NCBI GenBank assembly: GCA_030151885.1
Contig: JASLCG010000015.1
Location: 1-32,270 of the forward strand
Source: Bacteroides sp.
GTDB lineage: Bacteria > Bacteroidota > Bacteroidia > Bacteroidales > Bacteroidaceae
DNA length: 32,270 nucleotides
Direction: 5' to 3'
Part shown: positions 1 through 8,710 of the stretch, one piece after another
Position numbering within the stretch: position 1 is the first letter of the stretch
Layout: every line of letters starts with the position of its first letter
Notes under the pieces: model-generated
What the model was told of the DNA's origin: nothing
Database searches by the model: none
What the model saw: the letters and a program-made list of their open reading frames with translations, nothing else
Made by a program: the position numbers and the translations under genes

Positions 1-68
1 CCATGAAACCGTATACCAAGATTATAGATCAATTAAAAAAGGACGAAATGGATAAATTTAATTGCTAA
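1..68 (+). CDS. possible 3' end of a gene entering from the left
   Basis: A reading frame is open from the window edge to a TAA at 66-68 and gives about 21 residues ending in ...DEMDKFNC. It is too short to identify. It may be the C-terminus of a gene whose body lies outside the window, or chance. The terminator hairpin at 41-83 overlaps its last codons, which is common where two genes converge. Low confidence. Confidence 0.3.
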   Translation, partial: MKPYTKIIDQLKKDEMDKFNC

Positions 69-83
69 ATCTCCTTTTCGTCC
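35..83 (-). terminator. intrinsic terminator downstream of tRNA-Lys
   Basis: GGACGAAA (41-48) pairs with TTTCGTCC (76-83). Inner pairs (about 51-56 with 66-71) extend the stem. On the minus strand the stem is followed by a run of six T (35-40). It lies 50 bases beyond the 3' end of the tRNA, so it most likely ends that transcript. It may also help end a plus-strand gene whose stop codon lies inside it. Confidence 0.65.
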
Positions 84-132
84 CTTAATTAATCCCGCTT
101 ATCTGTAATTAATTGATTATCAGTAAGCATTG

Positions 133-205
133 TACACCCACAGGGATTCGAACCCTGGACCCATTGATTAAGAGTCAATTGCTCTACCAACTGAGCTATG
201 AGTGC
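133..205 (-). tRNA. tRNA-Lys (anticodon CTT)
   Basis: Read on the minus strand this is a complete 73-base cloverleaf. The acceptor GCACTCA pairs with TGGGTGT (two G-U pairs). The D arm has the AGTTGGTA loop. The anticodon stem ATTGA/TCAAT encloses the loop CTCTTAA, giving anticodon CTT (lysine, AAG codons). The T arm is CAGGG-TTCGAAT-CCCTG and the discriminator base is A. The CCA end is not encoded, as the 3' flank reads CA. No intron or disrupted stem is seen. It appears to be transcribed alone, with a promoter at 230-260 and a terminator at 35-83. Confidence 0.97.
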
Positions 206-229
206 ATCGTTTTTCTCTCGATTGCGATG

Positions 230-260
230 CAAAGGTACACGAAAATATTTAACGAGCAAA
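230..260 (-). promoter_or_regulatory. Bacteroidota-type promoter of tRNA-Lys
   Basis: On the minus strand TTTG (257-260) is followed after 19 bases by TACCTTTG (230-237). This fits the -33/-7 consensus TTTG ... TAnnTTTG of the primary sigma factor in Bacteroidota. The predicted start near 223 lies about 18 bases upstream of the mature tRNA 5' end. Confidence 0.75.
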
Positions 261-510
261 CGATAAGAAAAGAAATTTTAGAACATTTTTATCAACCTTA
301 TTTTATTAACATTTCCAGCACTGTAACTTCGCTTAAATCCTTAAATATAATTAATAGTAAATTAGATATTTAGCAGTAATACACTCTCTTCAAATGAGTA
401 AATACACTTTTACACGAACACATAAAATTTATACTTAGTTAATTTATCTAAATCAAGTAATCTTATTAATTCAAAAGAAAACATACCCATTTCAAGATAA
501 ATTCGAATGA

Positions 511-548
511 AATAAAAAGAGAAGTACAGACTTTCTATACTTCTCTTT
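511..548 (-). terminator. intrinsic terminator of the protease-SusC-SusD unit
   Basis: An 11-bp perfect stem joins AAAGAGAAGTA (516-526) to TACTTCTCTTT (538-548), with an 11-base loop. On the minus strand it is followed by TTATTTC. It lies 12 bases past the SusD stop codon. Confidence 0.75.
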
Positions 549-560
549 CCTCCAATTTCA

Positions 561-1976
561 TTAGTTTGCTAAATTTGGATTAGCCTGAACTGCATCTCTA
601 GGGATTGGGACTGTGTACCTCGGATCATCTTTTTTCAACACATAAGTATCACCATCGATTACTTTAGTTATCTCTGGTCTTTCTATACGACGTAAGTCAA
701 ACCAACGGTGCCCCTCAAAAGCTAATTCTCTAGAGCGCTCGCTATATATAAATGTTAGTAACGCTGTTTTATCTTTAATAACATCAAGCTCGGTAGATAT
801 ACGCATTACACCATCTTTAGAGTATCTTTTCTCTGCAAGTTGTTTAATATAGCTTTTGGCCTCATCTAGCAGATCTAACTGTGCAGCCGATTCAGCAGCA
901 GTAACAAAGAACTCACCCAATCGGAAAGTCGTATTAAATTCGTTCTTTCCTCCTTTTATATTTGTTACAGTACGAATAATCTCATACTCTGGTTCTTTAG
1001 GTTCTTCTCCCTCTTTACTGCTTTTCTTCTCTACTTTATCCTCTTTTACAAAGAAGTATTTACCAAAACGTGCATCCTCCTTTTGGTTATACCATGCTTG
1101 GCAAACATCACTCACTATAGAAGCACGACTAACATTATTGCTCAAAACAGATTCTAGGGCTACTATATTTTCTGAAGATTCAAAATGATTAGGCAGTTTA
1201 GACTCTTCCTTATTCAAATCTTCCAATTTGTACCCACTAGCTAACACTCTTTTAGATGCATCATATGCCGCCTGCCAGTTTTCCATATACAAGTTTATTC
1301 TTGCAGCAAAAGCCTCAACAGATGTTTTATTAAAGCGATATGAAAAAACGACTTCCCATTTCTCTTTATTTATTAAACTTCTACTAGATTCAATATCACT
1401 TACAATAGACTCATAAATATCTTTTACTACACTACGTGAGTGAACCTCCTCTATATCAGTATTCAAGATTAAAGGAACGGCTTTACTATTTAAAGCCCCT
1501 TCTAGGCTATAGGGTTGCCCAAAAAGATTAACTAGCAAATAGTACATATATCCGCGAAGCATATAAGCCTCCCCTACTAGCTGATCAATATCAGCTTGAG
1601 TAGCATCACCTACTAGCTTTATATTCGGACCATTTTCAATCACCTGGTTACACTTATAAATTACAGAGTAATAGTTTTGCCAGTCAAGTAATGTATTGCT
1701 TGTTAGAGTAGAGTTATCATTCCAATTTTCTAAATAAGCGTAAGCATTTTTATCATACTCATCATTTCTTACTACCATCTCGTCCGATCGGAAGTTTACC
1801 ATGCCTCTATCTGAAGGAACGGCTTTATAAGCTCTCGCTAAAAAAGCACGATACTCTTCCACATTGGTAGGAATTACTTTACCAACGGGCTTAATGTCTA
1901 GAAAATCATTACAAGCAGACAAACTAAACAACACTATAAATAATAGCAGTATATTATATTTTCTCATTGTTCTCAT
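561..1976 (-). CDS. SusD/RagB family glycan-binding outer-membrane lipoprotein
   Basis: Surface lipoprotein expected to sit as a lid on the neighbouring SusC-type channel and bind the oligosaccharide or peptide ligand. The N-terminus is a lipoprotein signal with Cys at residue 22 (lipobox LSAC), then NDFLDIKP, the usual start of mature SusD proteins. Two TPR-like stretches occupy the middle. The C-terminus has the family hallmarks: SRELAFEGHRWFDLRR near residue 415, then YTVPIPRDAVQANPNLAN at the very end. At 471 residues it is of usual or slightly short length. It begins 3 bases after the SusC stop, so the two are co-transcribed. A second in-frame ATG at 1967 gives an equally good signal peptide (MRKYNILLL...), so the start is uncertain by three codons. 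The ligand cannot be read from the sequence. Confidence 0.95.
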   Translation of the reverse strand: MRTMRKYNILLLFIVLFSLSACNDFLDIKPVGKVIPTNVEEYRAFLARAYKAVPSDRGMVNFRSDEMVVRNDEYDKNAYAYLENWNDNSTLTSNTLLDWQNYYSVIYKCNQVIENGPNIKLVGDATQADIDQLVGEAYMLRGYMYYLLVNLFGQPYSLEGALNSKAVPLILNTDIEEVHSRSVVKDIYESIVSDIESSRSLINKEKWEVVFSYRFNKTSVEAFAARINLYMENWQAAYDASKRVLASGYKLEDLNKEESKLPNHFESSENIVALESVLSNNVSRASIVSDVCQAWYNQKEDARFGKYFFVKEDKVEKKSSKEGEEPKEPEYEIIRTVTNIKGGKNEFNTTFRLGEFFVTAAESAAQLDLLDEAKSYIKQLAEKRYSKDGVMRISTELDVIKDKTALLTFIYSERSRELAFEGHRWFDLRRIERPEITKVIDGDTYVLKKDDPRYTVPIPRDAVQANPNLAN

Positions 1977-1979
1977 GCC

Positions 1980-4900
1980 TTAAAAAGATAAATTTAAATT
2001 GAATGTAAATGATCTAGGAATAGCAGAAGCGTAAGGATTATCCATTGATTCTGGATCTAGATAGTTTTTATAATTAGCACCTACAACAAACAAGTTACGT
2101 CCCTCTAATGCTATAGTCGCAGAGTTTATACGTAATTTTTGTAAAAACGTTTTCGGTACATTATAAGCTAAACGAAGGTTTTGAAGACGTAAAAATGCTA
2201 AATCTTTCACCCAAATATCTAAGTTATTGTAAATATCTTTACGACTTGAGTACCAGTTATGCTCTAACGGATTATCCGATTGAGACATTAAGGCTGGTAG
2301 TTTAGAGTTAGGATTTTCTGGAGTCCAACGGTTCAAAATATCTCTATTGTGATTCCATCCTCTATCAAAGTCAATAATATCATACGACGGTGTAGTTTTT
2401 ACTTTTCCACCGAACATATAAGCAAAGTTGAAAGAGAGCTCCCACTCTTTATAGCTAAACGTATTAATTAAACCACCAGCATAAGGAGCATCCTTTGTAC
2501 CTAAGTAAGATAAAAACTCACGCTCTTCTTTAGGGGTTACATCAGTAGTAGCAAGTCCTATACCCCATTCATCTTGTAATCTAAAAAGTTCTGTAAGAGA
2601 AGCTTTCTCACCATTTTTCGTCAAGAATATAGGATAACCTTGATCATCAAGGCCAGCTGTTTTAAACCCAAAGACAGCACCTACAGGATATCCCTCTCTA
2701 CTTGGTGTGTAAGAGTTATCAGCAACAACCTCTCTCAACACTTTATTATTATTGTAAGAGAAATTTACATTTGTTGACCAAGTGAAATCTTTTGTCGCTA
2801 CATTTTTTGTTGTTAAACTAAGTTCAACACCCTTATTGACCATACTTGCCCAGTTAATGGTTGCTGATGTAAAGCCCGATTCAAGTGGTAACATTTGTAA
2901 ACCAATTAAATCAACACCTTTACGATAATAATAATCTGCACTAAAATTAATGCGATTATTCAGTACAGATAAGTCAAGCCCTGCATTAACAGAGTGAGTT
3001 TTTTCCCAACGTAGTTTAGCATTTGGAGCACCATCTAAATCAATCATATACTCAGAACCTCCTGGCAAAATAGTCTCTACTTTATAGGTTCCTATTAAGA
3101 ATGGAGATGTATTCTTATCTATATTACCTTGCAATCCATAAGACAAACGCACTGAAAGATTATCTAACCAAGAAGACGCTGCACCATACATAAATTTCTC
3201 TTGAGAGATTCTCCATAACCCACTCACTGAGTATAGAGGAAGATAACGGTATTTTTTAGCCACGCCATAAAGGTCCGACCCATCCATACGCACACTACCT
3301 CCTAGTGTATATCTATTAAAGAAAGTGTAAGACATGGTCGAGAAAAACGACACATATGCATTTTCTTGTAATGTATTATTATGTAGAGGATAGCTTTTAG
3401 CCTTTGTCTCATCAGGGAATATTATTGGCTTTGTAGTGAGTGTTATAGGATCATAACCATACCCCGCACCAAAGTCGGAAGTGTTTTTAGTCTTTCTCAA
3501 CTCAGTACCAGCCATTACCTGTATATCGTGTATATCATTCCAAGAGTTCTTATACTCTGCCATGGTTTTCCAAGTTACTTGAGAATTTGAGTTATTATAT
3601 GCTTTATGCACACCACCCTCTGGAATAAAGTATTTGTATGTACCAGTAACTTTATCAAAATATTGGCTATTCTTTCGTGTATTTCTCATCACAAAAGTAT
3701 CGCCAGCAGCCATCTCTTCTTTAGACGACTTATCCAGTTGTACACCCAGCTGAGAAGTTACTTTAAAATGATCGTCCAATCTAAATTCAAAATCAAAAAT
3801 AGAAGATAAAGAGTTAATAGTTTCATCTTGGAAAGAGTTGTTTCTCTCCTCCAAAATATTAAACCCTAAATCTGTAGAGCTATTATTTTGAATGTCATAA
3901 TCGTATACATATTTGCCCTTAGCATCTAGTGGATAATAATAAGGATTAACACGTCTAGCATACATATTGGCATTAGTATAACCATAGTTAGATGGATAGT
4001 TTCTATTATTCTTTCTTCTTGTTGCAAAGATAGAAGCACCAACTTTGAACATCTCATTTATACGGTAGTTCGTTTTACTTACTAAGCTAAATCGATTATT
4101 CTTAATTCCACGAATGTTACCATTTTCCTCAAAGAAACCAAAAGAGTTATAATATGTAACCTTGTCGCCACCACCAGAAATATTGATGTTATATTCCTGG
4201 TTAAATACATTTTGAAATAATAAATTATTCCAGTTCGTATTTTGTCCACCTAATTGACTCAAACGAGCAATGGCTTCTGGTGTTAATGCAGCTTCACCGT
4301 TCTTCTTGTAATCTTCTAGAAGGTTCATCTCATTAAGCGTACGGTACACCCCTCCTTTTTCTTCATACATAGTAAAATTACTTCGTAAAAGACCTAGCTC
4401 TAAATCAACCTTTTCTTGACTATTCATTAAGTTCAAACGACTTAAACTTCTACGAGGAGATGAAGTTAAGCGTGTAGAAAAGTTAATTCTTGGCTTACCT
4501 TGTTTACCACTTTTTGTAGTGATTACAATTACACCATTAGCAGCACGAGCTCCATAGATAGCTGTAGCAGCTGCATCTTTTAAAACAGTAATATCTTCTA
4601 TGTCCGATGGGTTAATACCTGCAATAGAAGACTGCTTAATATTTTCGATATCGTAACTATTTTCCTGTTTTGGAATATCTGTACCCTCTAATGGTATACC
4701 ATCCAATACCCAAAGAGGGTCTTGTGTGCCATTCATAGAAGCCGTACCACGAATACGAATTTTTGCAGGCGCACCTGGATCTCCTGTAGTGGACATCACC
4801 TGCATACCGGCAATCTGACCAGCTAATGCTTGATCAATACTCTTAGCAGAACCTGTAATTGCATCAGAAAGCTCAACCTTACTTACTGCTGCTGTCAATT

Positions 4901-5282
4901 TTCTTTTTTCAATTGTTTGATAGCCCGTAACCACAACACCTTCTAGCATTTGGCTTGTTGGCTGCAAAATGATGTTATACTGAGTTTTATTAGGTACAAT
5001 CTTCACTTCTTGTGTTTCATGTCCTAAATAGCTGCAGAAGAATCGACTTACGCCTTCTGGAATAGCTAACTCATAATTACCATCTACATCGGTAACCGAA
5101 CCTTGCGTACTACTACTTAAACCCGCCTTTTCCAGATCTTTTCCATCCAGATATACGGTAGCGCCTATCAACATAAAACCGTCTTCCGCCGAAGTAACCG
5201 TTCCTTTGATAATGCGATCTGCCGCACTTACTCCTAAAGCAGTGCAGCAGAATAAAATTAATGATAATAAATATTTTCTCAT
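1980..5282 (-). CDS. SusC/RagA family TonB-dependent outer-membrane transporter
   Basis: Outer-membrane channel that imports ligands delivered by its SusD partner, powered by TonB. Residues 1-20 form a signal peptide (cleavage near VSA-A). Residues 24-108 are the carboxypeptidase-regulatory-like beta domain typical of SusC. A EGVVVTGY segment (114-121) leads into the plug (about 125-258), which shows the family motifs DPLWVLDGIPLEG and LKDAAATAIYGARAANG. The rest, to the C-terminal aromatic-ended strand (FTFNLNLSF), is a beta-barrel. At 1100 residues it has full family length with no frameshift. It lies between the metalloprotease (30-base gap) and SusD (3-base gap), so all three are probably one operon. 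No sigma/anti-sigma pair is nearby. No extra N-terminal secretin/STN domain is seen, so anti-sigma signalling is not expected. Confidence 0.96.
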   Translation of the reverse strand: MRKYLLSLILFCCTALGVSAADRIIKGTVTSAEDGFMLIGATVYLDGKDLEKAGLSSSTQGSVTDVDGNYELAIPEGVSRFFCSYLGHETQEVKIVPNKTQYNIILQPTSQMLEGVVVTGYQTIEKRKLTAAVSKVELSDAITGSAKSIDQALAGQIAGMQVMSTTGDPGAPAKIRIRGTASMNGTQDPLWVLDGIPLEGTDIPKQENSYDIENIKQSSIAGINPSDIEDITVLKDAAATAIYGARAANGVIVITTKSGKQGKPRINFSTRLTSSPRRSLSRLNLMNSQEKVDLELGLLRSNFTMYEEKGGVYRTLNEMNLLEDYKKNGEAALTPEAIARLSQLGGQNTNWNNLLFQNVFNQEYNINISGGGDKVTYYNSFGFFEENGNIRGIKNNRFSLVSKTNYRINEMFKVGASIFATRRKNNRNYPSNYGYTNANMYARRVNPYYYPLDAKGKYVYDYDIQNNSSTDLGFNILEERNNSFQDETINSLSSIFDFEFRLDDHFKVTSQLGVQLDKSSKEEMAAGDTFVMRNTRKNSQYFDKVTGTYKYFIPEGGVHKAYNNSNSQVTWKTMAEYKNSWNDIHDIQVMAGTELRKTKNTSDFGAGYGYDPITLTTKPIIFPDETKAKSYPLHNNTLQENAYVSFFSTMSYTFFNRYTLGGSVRMDGSDLYGVAKKYRYLPLYSVSGLWRISQEKFMYGAASSWLDNLSVRLSYGLQGNIDKNTSPFLIGTYKVETILPGGSEYMIDLDGAPNAKLRWEKTHSVNAGLDLSVLNNRINFSADYYYRKGVDLIGLQMLPLESGFTSATINWASMVNKGVELSLTTKNVATKDFTWSTNVNFSYNNNKVLREVVADNSYTPSREGYPVGAVFGFKTAGLDDQGYPIFLTKNGEKASLTELFRLQDEWGIGLATTDVTPKEEREFLSYLGTKDAPYAGGLINTFSYKEWELSFNFAYMFGGKVKTTPSYDIIDFDRGWNHNRDILNRWTPENPNSKLPALMSQSDNPLEHNWYSSRKDIYNNLDIWVKDLAFLRLQNLRLAYNVPKTFLQKLRINSATIALEGRNLFVVGANYKNYLDPESMDNPYASAIPRSFTFNLNLSF

Positions 5283-5312
5283 TATAAAATTACACTAGAT
5301 TAGTAATGCTTA

Positions 5313-7985
5313 TTATAAGCCTAAAGCAGTGTTTATACGTAGAATTAGATCTTGGTAATGATATTGAGTTGCTACATCTCCTGTATTAACTCTTTTTTCT
5401 AACAATTTTTTTACACGCACTAGTTCTCCTCGCTTTACTGATATTGCATCTGATATACGATTCAACTGAGAGCCATAAAAATCTAACGTACGACCTCCAG
5501 CCATTTTAGACCCTTTAAATGATTTTAATGCAAACTCATCACAGCTACAGAAAGGCTCTTGATGATCTAGTAAGAAGTGATCGTCAAGCAACTTCTTATT
5601 AATTTTCACTCCTTCCGACTCGGCAGCAGCAGTAATTAATGCATCAATAAAGCCTTTTTGTAAGTTACGAGTCATTACATCTACTTTACCCCCTTGCTCT
5701 GTCACCTTGAAAATACTTTTATGAAGCATATCCATCATATCAACTGCTGTAAATGCTTTACTTCCATTGGCCGATTCATTTTCAAGCATACGCATTAAAC
5801 GGTTGTTTGATAGTAAATCCCAGAAAATGTAAGCTTGTGCATTTTTAAGCATTTTATGAGGAGCATTTTCAATCATTCCAATTGGTGTGTTCCTACGTAA
5901 GAAAGTGTACTCTCCAATTCCATTATTAAATAACCATTCTGGATAACAAAGTACCTCATCTAATAAGAACTGAATAGACTCTCGCTGTTTCTTCTTCTCT
6001 ACAAAAGTGTAAGTTTTCACACCATCTCCTACCGTAGTATTCTCAATATAAATACCACCAACATTTGCCATTACATGGTATAGATAGTAGTTCCACTGAC
6101 TAATTACTGCATAGTATAGTCGAGAAGCCTCTTCGTATGTCTGTCCTTCTTCACCAGTTGTTGTCCACTCAATAATATTTGGGACAATACGTTTCAAGTT
6201 TTTAATTCCTAGTTTAGAAGATTTTACGGGATCATCACCCATATCTTCATTTTGAGCACGAGGATCAACAGCATCGCGTGGATCTTGTGCTTCACTATAT
6301 TTATATAGACGACCCGAATGTTGTTTTAAGAAATCATGTAAATGAGCTTTTTCCTCTTCTGGAGTCTGTACATCATACCAACGGTATCCATAACCAATTG
6401 CAAAAATGTCATAGGCTCCGATATGTGGAGAAAGTACTTTAACACCATCTTCTGGCTGCGCTACGTAATTATAACGTGCATAGTCCATAATTGAAGAAGA
6501 TGTAGAATTCATTTTTGTTGTAAAAGCTTCAGAACGTAATGAATCTGTTTGGTATGCCCAAGATCCCATCATATTATGTCGAAGACCTAAAGAGTGCCCC
6601 ACTTCATGACATGCTACAAATCGAATTGCATCTCCCATTAAGTTCTCTGGAATTGTATTTCCACGAACTTCAGATCTAACAGCACCTGTCTGTACTGTAT
6701 TCCACTCTTGAAGCATTGTAACCACATTGTGCCACCACATAATATCAGCCTCTAAAATTTCTCCTGAACGAGGGTCTAGAATAGAAGGGCCCATTGCATT
6801 CATTTTCTTAGAAGCAGCATAAGTAATAACAGAGTAGTTAATATCGTCTATCTCTGCATCAATACCTTCAGGAAGATCTTTAGCTACAATCGCATTTTTA
6901 AAGCCTGCTGCTTCAAAAGCAACTTGCCAATCTTCTACACCACGACGAATGTACTCTCTCCACTGTTTCGGTGTTGCATTATCTAAATAAAACACAATAG
7001 GCTGTGCAGGTTCTACCAACTCTCCACGTTTATAAGCCTCAACATCTTCTGGTTTTGGCTCCATTCTCCAACGTGTAATAAACTCTTTATCACCTACTGT
7101 TTGTTGTTTATCAGTGTAGTGTAAGAAAGAAGTAGTAAAGTAACCTACTCGTTGATTATCTAAACGGCCTATCATTGGTTTCTCTGGAAGTAGTAACATT
7201 GTAGAACTAACCTCAACTGTTACATTTACACTTTCCATACCCTCCATAACCTTTGTTGTTAACTCAGAGTATGCAACAACATTGTTATCAAATGATTTGA
7301 TATCTTGTATTTTAGATAGGTCTTTAATAGCAGAAGTACCCAGGTTTATATTCGAGAATACATTGTTTATACTAGTTTCTGAACCATCATAAATATCATT
7401 CACTTTAATAACTGCCGTAGTAGAGTCATTGTTATATGCCTCAATTTTAAATGCAGCAATTAATGGCGAAATGTAATTATCTTTAACCGACTGTGTAATG
7501 GCATCATGAGTTGGTGAAATTGGTAACGGACGACTCTGGCGAACCATAAGTTTATCACTGTTTTTATTCCACTCCAAACGAATCATATTATGTTCGTAAT
7601 TAACACCGCGGTTTACACCTGCATCATTAAGTTCTGAAGGAACACGTTGAAGTTTATTAACTACTAAAATATCTCGTCCCAACTTACTCATTGGAATTTC
7701 AAAATAATAATCGTTATCCTTCTTTATAACATTGAACATACCCTCCTTCTTAGTTGCACCTTCAACTAGTTTATCGTATTTGTTCTTTGTCTTTTCTTCT
7801 GTCTTTTTGTCGATTCCTTTTTTACCTTTTTTGTTTTTTTTCTTAAATAGCTCCACCGAGTCTATTTTGAAGTTGGGCGAAGCTGCCCAAACATTTGAAA
7901 CGACTGGAGTTAACAACAACGATGTTGATAACAGCAGCGCTTTCGTTCTTTGATTCATACTGTACGAATTTCTATATTTATTCAA
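5313..7985 (-). CDS. secreted zinc-dependent metalloprotease, DUF5117/DUF4953 type
   Basis: Large (up to 890 residues) exported protein of the Bacteroidota zinc-dependent metalloprotease family with DUF5118-DUF5117-DUF4953 layout. The metzincin zinc site HEVGHSLGLRH (HExxHxxGxxH) lies at residues 460-470, and SIMDY further on is the likely Met-turn. These identify a catalytic zinc endopeptidase; the substrate is unknown. The stretch after the signal (residues about 48-70) is strikingly Lys-rich. The ATG at 7958 (residue 10) gives a cleaner signal peptide (MNQRTKALLL...NVWA-A) than the ATG at 7985, so the true start may be 7958. It is the first gene of the unit that continues into SusC and SusD, which suggests it processes protein or glycoprotein at the cell surface before uptake. 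Family assignment rests on motif and layout recalled from the family, not on a search. Confidence 0.88.
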   Translation of the reverse strand: MNKYRNSYSMNQRTKALLLSTSLLLTPVVSNVWAASPNFKIDSVELFKKKNKKGKKGIDKKTEEKTKNKYDKLVEGATKKEGMFNVIKKDNDYYFEIPMSKLGRDILVVNKLQRVPSELNDAGVNRGVNYEHNMIRLEWNKNSDKLMVRQSRPLPISPTHDAITQSVKDNYISPLIAAFKIEAYNNDSTTAVIKVNDIYDGSETSINNVFSNINLGTSAIKDLSKIQDIKSFDNNVVAYSELTTKVMEGMESVNVTVEVSSTMLLLPEKPMIGRLDNQRVGYFTTSFLHYTDKQQTVGDKEFITRWRMEPKPEDVEAYKRGELVEPAQPIVFYLDNATPKQWREYIRRGVEDWQVAFEAAGFKNAIVAKDLPEGIDAEIDDINYSVITYAASKKMNAMGPSILDPRSGEILEADIMWWHNVVTMLQEWNTVQTGAVRSEVRGNTIPENLMGDAIRFVACHEVGHSLGLRHNMMGSWAYQTDSLRSEAFTTKMNSTSSSIMDYARYNYVAQPEDGVKVLSPHIGAYDIFAIGYGYRWYDVQTPEEEKAHLHDFLKQHSGRLYKYSEAQDPRDAVDPRAQNEDMGDDPVKSSKLGIKNLKRIVPNIIEWTTTGEEGQTYEEASRLYYAVISQWNYYLYHVMANVGGIYIENTTVGDGVKTYTFVEKKKQRESIQFLLDEVLCYPEWLFNNGIGEYTFLRRNTPIGMIENAPHKMLKNAQAYIFWDLLSNNRLMRMLENESANGSKAFTAVDMMDMLHKSIFKVTEQGGKVDVMTRNLQKGFIDALITAAAESEGVKINKKLLDDHFLLDHQEPFCSCDEFALKSFKGSKMAGGRTLDFYGSQLNRISDAISVKRGELVRVKKLLEKRVNTGDVATQYHYQDLILRINTALGL

Positions 7986-8026
7986 TTATTAATCATATTA
8001 ATACACCTATTTTGCAAATAGACTTA

Positions 8027-8057
8027 CAAAATTAATATCCTATCTTCAATACCCCAA
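8027..8057 (-). promoter_or_regulatory. candidate promoter of the protease-SusC-SusD unit
   Basis: On the minus strand TTG (8055-8057) and, 20 bases on, TAATTTTG (8027-8034) match the Bacteroidota -33/-7 pattern. The predicted start near 8020 leaves a leader of about 35 bases to the ATG at 7985 or 62 bases to the ATG at 7958. Confidence 0.45.
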
Positions 8058-8481
8058 TATATTCATATTTTTTAACGTCTTAAATTCAGACAATCTGTTA
8101 ACTATTTCATCTATTTAGTTGGCTTTTTTCTGTAAAAACATGCAATAAATAAACATTATAAAACAAAATACTTTTGTGTGATTATTTACACCTCATCTTA
8201 TATTTATACACTGCAAAAACCTAAACGACTCTTTTTCAGCAAGATATTAATCAAATCAGTCTATAATTAATTCCATTTTCAACTAATAAAATGAACTTCA
8301 AGCCTGTTTCAGAACTCTACATAAGTACTTACATAAGGCTAAAACATATCAACTAAAGAGCCGTATACTACTAAAAATCAACCAACAAATACAACTTACA
8401 ACTCTATTATTTACCATATATAGTCAATTTTTAAGTCTTGATGTTTTTAGTAAAAAAATCAGAAATAATTTTCTATGTAAC

Positions 8482-8515
8482 TTTAGTTATCTAAAAAAAT
8501 CTTCAAATAACTAAA
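8482..8515. repeat. 9-bp inverted repeat between the operons
   Basis: TTTAGTTAT (8482-8490) is matched by ATAACTAAA (8507-8515) with a 16-base spacer. It could be an operator or a weak hairpin. In DNA this AT-rich it could also arise by chance. Confidence 0.3.
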
Positions 8516-8643
8516 CAAATACAAGCTAAGATGTGGACGGTTAAAAGGGGACTAATACTCTACTTAGTATAGGGATTTATACATTTTGAATATAGGCAAA
8601 ATAGCCAGCTCAAAATCAAAGAGACCAAAGAGCATATAAAAAT

Positions 8644-8683
8644 AAAGCAAGGAAAGTATTACACTTAATACTTCCCTTGCTTT
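8644..8683 (-). terminator. intrinsic terminator of the sulfatase-fucosidase operon
   Basis: AAAGCAAGG (8644-8652) and AAGTATT (8654-8660) pair with AATACTT (8667-8673) and CCTTGCTTT (8675-8683), giving 16 pairs with one mismatch and a 6-base loop. On the minus strand it is followed by ATTTTTA. It lies 28 bases past the stop of the last sulfatase gene. Confidence 0.75.
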
Positions 8684-8710
8684 GTAAAAATAGAATGATA
8701 GATTGTTGGT

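Larger units (their letters stand above)
206..560. other. intergenic region between tRNA-Lys and the SusD gene
   Basis: This AT-rich stretch holds the tRNA promoter (230-260) at one end and the terminator of the SusD gene (516-548) at the other. Between about 261 and 515 I see no gene, RNA or convincing repeat. Confidence 0.6.
7986..8710. other. intergenic gap between the two minus-strand operons
   Basis: This 725-base AT-rich gap separates the sulfatase-fucosidase unit from the protease-SusCD unit. It holds the candidate promoter at 8027-8057, a 9-bp inverted repeat (8482-8490 with 8507-8515) and the terminator at 8644-8683. I see no credible reading frame or known RNA. The length suggests that the downstream unit has its own regulation. 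Confidence 0.55.

Noticed and set aside
113..373. 86-residue plus-strand frame over the tRNA
   Set aside because: It reads through the antisense of tRNA-Lys and its promoter and has no recognisable domain. The tRNA explains the sequence.
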